The notes under the pieces were generated by a model. The model was not told where the DNA came from. It ran no database searches and was given only the letters and a program-made list of their open reading frames with translations. DNA of 38,115 bases from an uncultured Erysipelotrichaceae bacterium (GTDB lineage Bacteria; Bacillota_I; Bacilli_A; Erysipelotrichales; Erysipelotrichaceae), in the NCBI GenBank assembly GCA_900315065.1, contig OMXQ01000016.1, positions 1 to 38,115 of the forward strand. The letters run 5' to 3'. The position numbers and the translations under genes are program-made. Below are positions 1 to 7,742 of the stretch, in pieces. Every line of letters starts with the position of its first letter. The stretch's first letter is position 1.

Positions 1-61
1 CTTACCTCGCTTACATATGAGAGTATAGCTGAAGGTCAGAGAAGGGCTGTACGTTCCAAGG

Positions 62-100
62 TACAACGCCAACACTTAGCTAGAAAAGAGCGTTGTTTTA
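62..100 (+). terminator. Possible terminator or tail of a structured RNA entering from the left edge
   Basis: A 7-bp inverted repeat (ACAACGC at 63-69, GCGTTGT at 90-96) is followed by TTTTATAAC, so a plus-strand transcript from left of the window could end here. Just upstream TGTAC and GTACA flank an 8-nt loop, nested inside GGC/GCC. The 20-nt terminator loop is long, so this may instead be the 3' end of a structured RNA. No RNA family was recognised and no protein gene could be supported in positions 1-116. Confidence 0.35.
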
Positions 101-116
101 TAACAATTTCCTCTGA

Positions 117-163
117 TAAAAACACCCGCTGCAATCACTGATCTGTGATTCACAACCGGTGTC
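117..163 (-). terminator. Intrinsic terminator of the GGDEF gene
   Basis: On the minus strand a long hairpin (outer arms ACACC and GGTGT, inner arms AATCAC and GTGATT) is followed by TTTTTATC. It lies about 45 nt after the stop codon of the coiled-coil GGDEF gene and is the natural end of that transcript. Confidence 0.7.
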
Positions 164-209
164 TTTGATATTCAGAATCTTGTGATAAATTCCAATCTTC
201 AATCAGTCT

Positions 210-2945
210 TTACATCTGAAGCAGGAAGCAGAAACAGATACTCCCAAAGTGCTCATTTTCACTTAATCTGCCGGTGCAGAATACCTCTTTGGAAGATCCG
301 TCTTTGCATTGAATGTGAAGCTCTGGATACTGGAAAGAACTGTCATCCTGCAAATAAGAATCTATTGTGTTACAGCTTGCAGCATCCACAAATGCAGTAA
401 AACTTGCAGAAGTCTGAAGCATGTCATTGATGGAATCATAACCGAACAATTCTGCACACAGCTGATTCAGGAAAAGAATCTTCCTCTGAGCATCTGCTTT
501 GTATATAAGCATTGCAGCTGGTGAGGATTCAGAAAGATTCTTGGCGTTGAAACCAAGAGAATAACGGAAATCATAATCCATATCCGGAGCATATTTCCAG
601 AACTTTTCCTTGGCAATCATCTTTGCATGATACAAGGCTGTATCTGCCATCCTGGTAAGAGCTGAAAGATCCTTTGTCTGATCCGGATAAGATGAAAATC
701 CTGCGGAAAGCGTATAAGTATATAGTACATTTTCAAAATTAAAAGAATGCACACCATTGAAGAAATCATACGCTTTCTTCATCCATACCTTAGACGGGTT
801 GGCAATTATTAATGTAAATTCATCACTGCCGCTGCGGCAAAGCAGATCCCCTGCCGGCACGAATTGCCGAAAATCATCCGCAAGTGCAATTAATAACTGG
901 TCGCCGATGTGATGACCATAAATATCGTTGAATAATTTGAAATCATTTATATCAACGTCAATCAGAATCAGTGATGAATGGTTATCCAGAAAAACCTGAG
1001 CATCCTGATCAAATCCCCTTCTGTTCATCAGACGCGTCAGATTATCTTCACGGGAATCATGACGCAGAACATCATTATTTTTCAGAAGGTTGTCGTTATC
1101 TTTCTGCAGCCCCTGGCTATATTGCATAAGAGATGCATTGCTGGCACGTAAGGAATCATTGTTACGCTTCTGCTCATCATAGTCAGACTGAAGAGAATCT
1201 CTGGATTTCTGCAATTCATCATTTCGATTCTGCAGATTTGTATTGCTCGCTTTCAGAGAATCATTATCTGCCTGAAGTGAATCGTTGTGTTCCTTCAAAG
1301 ATGCATTATCCTTTTCAAGACCTGCATTATTCTCAGTCAATACAGCATTGTCAGCTCTCAAGCTGTCATTATTTGTACGCAGATTCGTATTGCTCAATTT
1401 CAGATTATCATTATCAGATTGCAATGAATCATTATGTTCTCTGAGGGATGCATTATCTTCAATCAGAAAAGTATTGCTGGCACGTAAAGTATCGTTGCTG
1501 CGTACCTGCTCATCATAATCAGACTGCAGAGAAGTATTGTGCTTTTCAAGTTCATCGTTTCTTGACTGCAGATTGGTATTCATTGACTTCAGAAAATTGT
1601 TATCTGCTTCCAGAAAATCGTTGTGTTCCTTCAAGGAAGCATTGTCTTTCTGCAGACCTTCGTTGCTTTCAATCAGGGAAGCATTGCTTGCACGAAGCGT
1701 ATCATTGCTGCGCTTCTGTTCATCATAATCAGACTGCAGTGCAGAGTTGCTCTTTTCAAGCTCATCATTTCTTGCCTGAAGGCCTGTGTTATTGGCTTTC
1801 AGAGAATCATTGTAAGTCTGCAGGAAATCGTTATGTTCTTTCAGAGATGCATTATCTTTCTGCAGACCTTCATTGCTTTCGATCAAGGATGCATTGCTTG
1901 CACGAAGCGTAACATTGCTGCGCTTCTGCTCATCGTAGTCAGATTGCAGTGTACTATTATTCTTTTCAAGTTCTGCATTTCTGCTCTGAAGACTGGAATT
2001 ACTTGCCTTCAGAGAGTCATTGAACGTCTGCAGGAAATCATTATTTTCTTTCAGAGAAGCATTATCTTTCTGCAATCCCTGATTACTTTCAAGCAGAGAT
2101 GCATTGCTTGCACGCAAAGTATCATTACTGCGCACCTGCTCATCATAGTCTGACTGAAGAGAGTTCTTCGATTTCTGCAATTCATCATTACTCTGCCGGA
2201 GCGCATCATTGTCAGACTGAAGACTTGTATTGTGTTCTTTTAAAGATGCGTTATCTTTCTGAAGTCCTGCATTGCTGGCTCTTAATGTATCATTATTACG
2301 TCTTCTCAGATCATTCTCTGCCTGAAGATCTGTATTATTCTTTTCAAGTTCTGCATTTCTGGTCTGAAGATTGGTGTTGCTGACTTTAAGCGCGTCATTA
2401 TCAGATTGCAGACTTGTATTGTGTTCTTTTAAAGAAGCATTATCTGCACGCAATGTATCGTTATTGCGCTTACGCAGATCATTTTCTGCCCGCAGTGAAT
2501 CATTATTTTCCTTTAAAGAAGTATTGTCCTTCTGTAATCCTTCATTACTTTCAAGCAGAGATGCATTGCTTGCACGAAGCGTATCGTTGCTGCGTCTTTG
2601 TTCATCATAATCCGTCTGCAGTGTATCCCTGGATTTCTGCAGCAGATCAAAATCTGATTGCAAAGAAGCATTATTCTTGCGAAGAGCGTCATTTTCTTTC
2701 TGCAGACCGTCTTTCATTGCATTGGCAATATTATGCAGGAATTCTGCATTGATCTGGGAAGGATGCCCGAAAACTACAGCATCTGCATCTTTCATCAGTT
2801 CGTCTGTATGTTGTAATAATTCCGATTGTTTACTGCCGTTCAGAGAAAGGATGTCTATGATATATCTGCCATTTTCAAAAACCCTTCTGCGTTCCTGCAG
2901 CTTACTGCCTGATCCTTCCGTATTTTCAATCATCAGGATTTTCAT
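210..2945 (-). CDS. Giant-coiled-coil GGDEF protein with C-terminal PAS-like domain
   Basis: The order is an N-terminal alpha/beta segment (about 80 residues, perhaps a degenerate receiver-like fold), a coiled coil of 78 perfect heptads (residues 88-633 counted from the upstream in-frame ATG at 2954), a GGDEF domain (about 634-790) and a PAS-like C-terminus (about 805-914). In the GGDEF domain the metal-binding region (DVDINDF) and GHHIGD are present, but the signature reads GSDEF (709-713). Diguanylate cyclase activity is therefore plausible, not certain. No signal peptide or membrane segment is visible, so a cytosolic protein is likely. In the coiled coil 67 of 78 heptads begin with Asn and 70 of 78 have Leu at position 4. 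The start is placed at 2945 because GAGAGG lies about 9 nt before that ATG but touches the ATG at 2954. It is a single-gene unit with its own terminator. Confidence 0.85.
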   Translation of the reverse strand: MKILMIENTEGSGSKLQERRRVFENGRYIIDILSLNGSKQSELLQHTDELMKDADAVVFGHPSQINAEFLHNIANAMKDGLQKENDALRKNNASLQSDFDLLQKSRDTLQTDYDEQRRSNDTLRASNASLLESNEGLQKDNTSLKENNDSLRAENDLRKRNNDTLRADNASLKEHNTSLQSDNDALKVSNTNLQTRNAELEKNNTDLQAENDLRRRNNDTLRASNAGLQKDNASLKEHNTSLQSDNDALRQSNDELQKSKNSLQSDYDEQVRSNDTLRASNASLLESNQGLQKDNASLKENNDFLQTFNDSLKASNSSLQSRNAELEKNNSTLQSDYDEQKRSNVTLRASNASLIESNEGLQKDNASLKEHNDFLQTYNDSLKANNTGLQARNDELEKSNSALQSDYDEQKRSNDTLRASNASLIESNEGLQKDNASLKEHNDFLEADNNFLKSMNTNLQSRNDELEKHNTSLQSDYDEQVRSNDTLRASNTFLIEDNASLREHNDSLQSDNDNLKLSNTNLRTNNDSLRADNAVLTENNAGLEKDNASLKEHNDSLQADNDSLKASNTNLQNRNDELQKSRDSLQSDYDEQKRNNDSLRASNASLMQYSQGLQKDNDNLLKNNDVLRHDSREDNLTRLMNRRGFDQDAQVFLDNHSSLILIDVDINDFKLFNDIYGHHIGDQLLIALADDFRQFVPAGDLLCRSGSDEFTLIIANPSKVWMKKAYDFFNGVHSFNFENVLYTYTLSAGFSSYPDQTKDLSALTRMADTALYHAKMIAKEKFWKYAPDMDYDFRYSLGFNAKNLSESSPAAMLIYKADAQRKILFLNQLCAELFGYDSINDMLQTSASFTAFVDAASCNTIDSYLQDDSSFQYPELHIQCKDGSSKEVFCTGRLSENEHFGSICFCFLLQM
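1056..2693 (-). repeat. 21-bp heptad repeat array with 210-bp higher-order units
   Basis: This is the stretch encoding the 78 heptads of the GGDEF protein. A marker heptad beginning Tyr-Asp-Glu-Gln recurs, with its conserved DNA motif at about 1171, 1507, 1717, 1927, 2137 and 2599. The spacings are 336, 210, 210, 210 and 462 bp, all exact multiples of 21. The three 210-bp units (about 1507-2136) are the most alike and look like recent tandem duplications. Confidence 0.9.
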
Positions 2946-3150
2946 TTTTATCATCCTCTCAGTTTATATGGTGCATGAAGTCAGTGGATCCGTAGTAGGA
3001 GTAATAACAGCCGAATCTATTGTTAGTTTAGCATAAATATAAAGTACTTACGCCTGTTCTGATCGGAATATCTGACATTTTTTCTGTTTTGGAATCCATG
3101 ATTTACATTTTATACATCATCTATGTATTTTTCCCTGATAATATGAATCC

Positions 3151-3159
3151 TGCTATACT
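3151..3159 (+). promoter_or_regulatory. Extended -10 promoter for the Lys-rich/zinc-ribbon operon
   Basis: TGCTATACT matches an extended -10 element (TGnTATACT), about 28 nt before the ATG of the Lys-rich gene. No convincing -35 is seen. It lies in the divergent gap between the GGDEF gene and the plus-strand operon. Confidence 0.45.
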
Positions 3160-3186
3160 GAAATATAGGAAATCAGGTATCAGAAT

Positions 3187-3459
3187 ATGGCAGAAACCAG
3201 AAAAGCAATAAGTAAAACAGCAAAAAAGAAAACTTCAGTGAAGAGAAAAACAACAACGAAGAAAAAGACAACTTCGAAGAAAACAACTTCAGCTTTCCGC
3301 ACCAGTGCTGCTGAAAAAGAACTCATCCGCAATTATCGTAAATGCAATCCGCTTATAAAAGAAATCATTTCTGCAGCGGCAGCCAAAGCTGCCAAAGGTG
3401 CAGAAAGTTTATCTGATATTAATCTCTCTGATCTATCTTCTTTATTGAAAGACAAATGA
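3187..3459 (+). CDS. Small Lys-rich basic protein, histone-tail-like N-terminus
   Basis: The product has 90 residues. The first ~36 are almost only Lys, Thr, Ser and Ala with some Arg, in KKT/KKK runs like bacterial histone-H1-like tails. The remainder is a compact helical segment (about 40-90) with an Ala-rich stretch and an acidic, Leu-rich end. The family was not recognised. A nucleic-acid-binding role is inferred only from the charge. It is first in a plus-strand run with the zinc-ribbon gene 20 nt downstream. The ribosome binding site is weak. Confidence 0.65.
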   Translation: MAETRKAISKTAKKKTSVKRKTTTKKKTTSKKTTSAFRTSAAEKELIRNYRKCNPLIKEIISAAAAKAAKGAESLSDINLSDLSSLLKDK

Positions 3460-3479
3460 TCTGAATAGGAGCTGATCAT

Positions 3480-3695
3480 ATGGGAATCTTTTTTCATAAC
3501 GAAAAAACCGGTTACTGGATTCAGCATACCCATCTTCTTCGATCTGATGAGTTTGAGTGTTCTGTCTGTCATCATACGTATGACAAGCCGCGTGCAAAGT
3601 GTCCGCATTGCGGTGCCCGCATGAAGAAATCAAAGTATGATCCTTCCTGGGTAGATGAAGCAGTCCTTCTGGATATTCTGGATGATGATTGGTAA
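3480..3695 (+). CDS. Small zinc-ribbon protein
   Basis: This 71-residue protein has two Cys pairs, C27-x2-C30 and C41-P-H-C44, forming a classic zinc ribbon. An Arg/Lys-rich stretch and an acidic C-terminus ending in DDDW follow. AGGAGC sits about 7 nt before the ATG. It is likely cotranscribed with the Lys-rich gene upstream and the DUF218 gene downstream. The function is unknown; similar small zinc ribbons often bind nucleic acid or act as metal-dependent adaptors. Confidence 0.75.
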   Translation: MGIFFHNEKTGYWIQHTHLLRSDEFECSVCHHTYDKPRAKCPHCGARMKKSKYDPSWVDEAVLLDILDDDW

Positions 3696-3721
3696 ATCAT
3701 ATTTTATTGAAAGGAACAGCA

Positions 3722-4309
3722 ATGAATATAGTACGCCTTTGCATAAAATGGATTCTGATTCTGATCATTGCAGTTTATGCAGTTATTTTATGTATGATTA
3801 TCTCTGCTTCCAATAGCAGAATCACAGAAAAACCAGACGTTATTCTGATTCCTGGTGCCGCTGTATGGAAAAATGGTCCCTCCCCTGTTCTGCAGAGCCG
3901 AATTGAACAAGGCTGCGCCTGTTATCAGACATATCCGGATGCTGTAATTCTGGTCAGCGGTGCACAGGGAAAGAATGAAAAAGTATCGGAAGCTCAGGCG
4001 ATGAAAGAAGTTCTTGTGAAACTCGGGGTTGAAGAGAATCAGATTCTGGTAGAAGATCAGAGCACCAATACGTTCCAGAATCTTGTCTATTCAAAAAAAG
4101 TCCTGACAGAGGACGGTTATCCGGAAGATGCACAGGTAGTGATTGTTTCTTCTTCCTTTCATCTCTTCCGTATAAAAATGCTCGCTAAGCGCGTTGGACT
4201 GAACGCACAGGTGATCGCATGTCCAAATGCAGATATTTCAAGTACGCTGAAAGGATATCTGCGCGAAGTTCCGGCAGTCATCAAATCCTGGTTATTCGAT
4301 CAGGTCTGA
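3722..4309 (+). CDS. DUF218 (YdcF/SanA/ElyC-type) membrane-anchored protein
   Basis: The product has 195 residues with one N-terminal membrane helix (about 5-27), then a DUF218 Rossmann-like domain. Family motifs are visible: LIPGAAVWKNGPSPVL near the start, SGAQGKNEKVSEAQAM in the middle and EDQSTNTFQNL, with a histidine in SSFHLFR. Relatives (SanA, ElyC, YdcF) are linked to envelope integrity and lipid-carrier metabolism, but the reaction is not settled. The start at 3722 is chosen because GAAAGGAACAGCA precedes it; an in-frame start at 3689 overlaps the upstream gene and lacks a good ribosome binding site. Confidence 0.85.
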   Translation: MNIVRLCIKWILILIIAVYAVILCMIISASNSRITEKPDVILIPGAAVWKNGPSPVLQSRIEQGCACYQTYPDAVILVSGAQGKNEKVSEAQAMKEVLVKLGVEENQILVEDQSTNTFQNLVYSKKVLTEDGYPEDAQVVIVSSSFHLFRIKMLAKRVGLNAQVIACPNADISSTLKGYLREVPAVIKSWLFDQV

Positions 4310-4352
4310 TCTTATTCCGAATTGATATTTCAATAAAATATGGAGGCATCTC

Positions 4353-5573
4353 ATGGACAGAATTGCACGATTTGAATCATTGCGCTTCGGCTTGTTTATT
4401 CACTTTGGACTGTATTCACAAGCATCACAAGGCGAATGGGCATTTCATTCCAACCCGGCAGTTCATGATACTTATGATGCCCTTTTTCATTCCTTCAATC
4501 CGGTAAATCTTGACTGGGATCAGATCTGCACCATGGCGGAAAAAGCAGGATGCCGTTACATTGTTCTGACTACCCGTCACCATGACGGTTTCTCTTTATA
4601 TGATACAAAAGGATTAAATGACTATGATGTCATGCATACGCCTTATGGAAAAGATATCATCAAAGACTATGTGTCAGCCTGCCGCAGACACAATCTGCTC
4701 CCCTTCTTTTATCACACGACTCTTGACTGGCAGAAGCCGGAATTCAGAACTGACTTTCCTGCTTATCAGAAATATCTGCGGGAATCAATCCGTTTATTGT
4801 GTACAAACTATGGAAAGATCGGCGGTTTCTGGTTTGACGGCAACTGGTCAGATTACAATGCAGACTGGGAAGAAGACGCCTTGTATTCTCTGATCCGTAA
4901 ATACCAGCCGGATGCGATTATTACAAACAATACTGGTCTCGAAGCGCGTGGTGTACGAGGCAATCAATACCTTGATACAGTAACTTTTGAACAGGGACAT
5001 CTGCAGGATGATGGTACCAGAAATAAAGGCAGACACTTAGCTATGGAAGCGTGCGAAACTATGAATCACCATTGGGGCAGTGCTGGCCAAGATCTGGATT
5101 ATCACCCGGTTTCCTTCTTTATTGAAGAATTGAACAGGTGCCGCCGCAATAATGCAAATTATCTTCTTAATATCGGACCGGATGGGGATGGTTCTGTTCC
5201 TTTGATGGCCCAGGCAATTCTCCATGAAATGGGAATCTGGACACAGCTTTATCAGGATACATTCTATGACGGAAAGCTGAGTCAGATCAGAACAGATGAA
5301 AATACCTATGTTCTTGATAAAGGCAGATACAGTGATGTGTATTGTTCCAAGGTTGGTCTGCAGGGGGTCGAACATGTTGTTGAAGAAGACACAGCGGAAG
5401 ACAACCTGCGCATCTTAACAAACGTATCAAAAAAGGCAAAGAAAATTTACTGGCTTGATAACCAGGAATCTCTGCCTTTTGAACAAAATGGGGATACAAT
5501 CCGTTTTCATGCAACAGGTTATCCATACGGCAGATATTTAGTCGTACGGGCTGCCAGAATTGAATGGGAATGA
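4353..5573 (+). CDS. GH29 family alpha-L-fucosidase-like enzyme
   Basis: This 406-residue enzyme would remove alpha-L-fucose from glycans. The N-terminus shows the GH29 motif FGLFIHFGLYSQ, then TTRHHDGFSLYD (73-84). FWFDGNW carries the probable nucleophile Asp162. A short C-terminal beta-rich part follows the barrel. No signal peptide is seen, so it probably acts on imported oligosaccharides. GGAGGC lies 7-8 nt before the ATG. It ends exactly where the convergent GH78-like gene ends. Fucose next to a rhamnosidase-like enzyme suggests processing of deoxysugar-rich glycans, an inference from context. Confidence 0.88.
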   Translation: MDRIARFESLRFGLFIHFGLYSQASQGEWAFHSNPAVHDTYDALFHSFNPVNLDWDQICTMAEKAGCRYIVLTTRHHDGFSLYDTKGLNDYDVMHTPYGKDIIKDYVSACRRHNLLPFFYHTTLDWQKPEFRTDFPAYQKYLRESIRLLCTNYGKIGGFWFDGNWSDYNADWEEDALYSLIRKYQPDAIITNNTGLEARGVRGNQYLDTVTFEQGHLQDDGTRNKGRHLAMEACETMNHHWGSAGQDLDYHPVSFFIEELNRCRRNNANYLLNIGPDGDGSVPLMAQAILHEMGIWTQLYQDTFYDGKLSQIRTDENTYVLDKGRYSDVYCSKVGLQGVEHVVEEDTAEDNLRILTNVSKKAKKIYWLDNQESLPFEQNGDTIRFHATGYPYGRYLVVRAARIEWE

Positions 5574-7151
5574 TTAAAGATACTTCTTCAGAAGATAAAC
5601 CGGCGTACATGCCCAGGCATGGCAGAAGCTGCTGACAATTGGTGAGCCATATGGAGAAAAATCCGGCTTTTCCGGCATAAATGCTTCATAGTATGTATCT
5701 GCACCAAGATCAATCATTTTACCCCAGTAGGATCTGATCAGATCTACTGCTTCTTCCTTCAATCCGGCAAGAAAGAGAGCTTCTGCAACATGGTGATACA
5801 TATATGGTGTTGCCACACCCCTGATCGGGAAAAAGCGTTTTATCGTTTTTTCCATCAGAGTTTTATTTTCTTTCTGAGACAGAATCCCTGCTAATACCAT
5901 CCATACCTGTGATGCCAGGTTGATTTCTTTCTTTTCCCCGGATACAAACATGCCTGATTCTGCATCCAGAAGAGAATCCCTGGCATACCTGATCATGGCA
6001 TCCAGACGGTTCTGATACTTCTGAAGTTCAGGATCCTCCATCTTTTCCGCCAGAGTTACAAACTGCTTCAGTACATAAATCATCACTGCCTGCCCGCATG
6101 TTGTCTTGTCATATTCGTTTGACCAGTCGATAAACAGCGGATACTTTTCATCCATCGTAAATCTGCCGTCTTCATTTACATAACGGAAAGAATATTCTGC
6201 CTGTTCTCTGCAGGCAGGATAAAGATCTTTCAGAAGTACTGCGTCTTCATGCGCTGCTTCCAGATCATACAGAACGGAAATAAAGAACATGCTGTAGTCA
6301 AACAGGAAAGTATCATCCGGTACATACTTCGGCTTTACAAAGACATTGGCAGGAATTCTGCCTGCTTCGCTGCGCATGCCGGCAAATAAATACAGACACC
6401 GCTTTACAAGATCAACCTGATCATAAGAGGCATAATCTGTTAATGCCTGCAGTCTCAGATCACCCAGCCAGAGACGCCTGTCTCTTTTCGGACCGTCTTC
6501 AAAAACATCCTGCATGCATTCAGACAAAGTCTTTAAAGAAACATCATAAATTTTCTGCAGCTGTTCATCTTCAAAATGCATCGGTTTGAAACCAGCCTGA
6601 TTACAGGAAGATTCACTGACTGCATATGCATTTCTTATGATCAGCTGCCACTTAGGAGAAGTATCCAGAACTGTAATTTCTACATAACGGAAGCTGTATC
6701 TTCTATCCGGATTCAATTCAGCGGGAAGCTCATCCAGATGAATGACATCTTCCTGAATCCAGGAAGATGACAGCCAGCCGTGGTAATCCTCAGTTTTAAA
6801 GACAAGTTCTGCCGGTACTTCCGCAAAGCGGAGCTTGAGATGAAGAGGTGCATCCATCGGACTGCCGACCGTATCAAGAGAAAGATGCAGATGTCCGACT
6901 ATATGGGTACCGAAATCAAGAATGATCTGATCTCCCTTCTGCATCGGATGTCTGGAAAGTTCATTTATGGAAAGAGATACTTTCTGTGTACCCCATCCCA
7001 TCAGTTTCATATGATCTTCCTGCAGATTGACAATTCCGGTTGGATTCACCACTGCATAGTGCAGCGCAGGTTTATACTGATCAGCTTTTTTCAGAAGATA
7101 CGAATCATGAAGAAATTTTTCGCTCTGGTTGTTCTGAAAGGTAAATGCCAT
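5574..7151 (-). CDS. GH78-like (alpha-L-rhamnosidase family) glycoside hydrolase
   Basis: The product has 525 residues. The N-terminal half is beta-rich. The segment at 218-233 (EDGPKRDRRLWLGDLR) matches the GH78 active-site region, normally DGPxRDRxGWxGD, and the C-terminus has SFCHAWACTPVYLL, typical of the (alpha/alpha)6 barrel end. The usual Gly in the signature is Leu-Trp-Leu here, so substrate specificity is uncertain. There is no signal peptide. AAGGAGG precedes the ATG, inside the 3' end of the SGNH gene 12 nt upstream. It is the last gene of the amr operon, and its stop codon abuts that of the GH29 gene. Confidence 0.75.
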   Translation of the reverse strand: MAFTFQNNQSEKFLHDSYLLKKADQYKPALHYAVVNPTGIVNLQEDHMKLMGWGTQKVSLSINELSRHPMQKGDQIILDFGTHIVGHLHLSLDTVGSPMDAPLHLKLRFAEVPAELVFKTEDYHGWLSSSWIQEDVIHLDELPAELNPDRRYSFRYVEITVLDTSPKWQLIIRNAYAVSESSCNQAGFKPMHFEDEQLQKIYDVSLKTLSECMQDVFEDGPKRDRRLWLGDLRLQALTDYASYDQVDLVKRCLYLFAGMRSEAGRIPANVFVKPKYVPDDTFLFDYSMFFISVLYDLEAAHEDAVLLKDLYPACREQAEYSFRYVNEDGRFTMDEKYPLFIDWSNEYDKTTCGQAVMIYVLKQFVTLAEKMEDPELQKYQNRLDAMIRYARDSLLDAESGMFVSGEKKEINLASQVWMVLAGILSQKENKTLMEKTIKRFFPIRGVATPYMYHHVAEALFLAGLKEEAVDLIRSYWGKMIDLGADTYYEAFMPEKPDFSPYGSPIVSSFCHAWACTPVYLLKKYL

Positions 7152-7163
7152 ATTGCCTCCTTG

Positions 7164-7739
7164 TTATAAATATAAGATTTTCTGGACAATGCTCTGCAGA
7201 TGTTCCGCAAATTCATGATGCCCTTGTTCGGTCATATGAACGCCGTCATACATCAGAGGAATGTTCCATCTGCCTGCGTTGGCATAATATACTTTTATCT
7301 TATCCGCAAGGTTTCTGTATAAGTTCTGCAGTCTTTGGGATTCTTTGATGAGCCGCTCTTCCTGCACCCATTCCCCTTTCTGCATCAGCGGCGGGGCTAC
7401 AAGCAGAATCTTTAATTCAGGCATCTGATTTCTGACATATGTCAGAAAAGCACTCATCTTCTTTGTAACATCTTCCGCTTTGAAATCTGCATGCATCAGA
7501 AGATCATTGGTTCCAAGAACCACAATCAGCAAATCCACCGGTTCATAAGACTGGAACATACGGACAGTATCTTTCATCATCGTATCCGGTATTTCTCTTC
7601 CGTTCATACCGCAGTTGATGGTTTCATACCCGTCCAGTAAATCCGGCCATGGCTTTTTATAAGGTTCACCACTTAAAGAAGCAGGGTTATAGCCCCAGGT
7701 ATTGGAATCTCCATAGCACAATATTCTCTTCTTTTTCAT
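7164..7739 (-). CDS. SGNH/GDSL-family hydrolase
   Basis: The product has 191 residues and all SGNH blocks are visible: GDS (Ser12) in block I, a Gly in NCGMNGREI, GTND (76-79, Asn78) and DGVH (Asp165, His168). This predicts a cytosolic esterase or acyl/acetyl hydrolase. In an operon with a glycosidase, deacetylation of sugars is reasonable but inferred. The gene starts 3 nt after amrS ends. Confidence 0.88.
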   Translation of the reverse strand: MKKKRILCYGDSNTWGYNPASLSGEPYKKPWPDLLDGYETINCGMNGREIPDTMMKDTVRMFQSYEPVDLLIVVLGTNDLLMHADFKAEDVTKKMSAFLTYVRNQMPELKILLVAPPLMQKGEWVQEERLIKESQRLQNLYRNLADKIKVYYANAGRWNIPLMYDGVHMTEQGHHEFAEHLQSIVQKILYL

Positions 7740-7742
7740 ATT

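Noticed and set aside
1133-2752. Many plus-strand open frames rich in His, Cys and Leu opposite the GGDEF gene
   Set aside because: They are shadows of the 21-bp heptad repeat read in antisense frames; none has a ribosome binding site or a recognisable domain.
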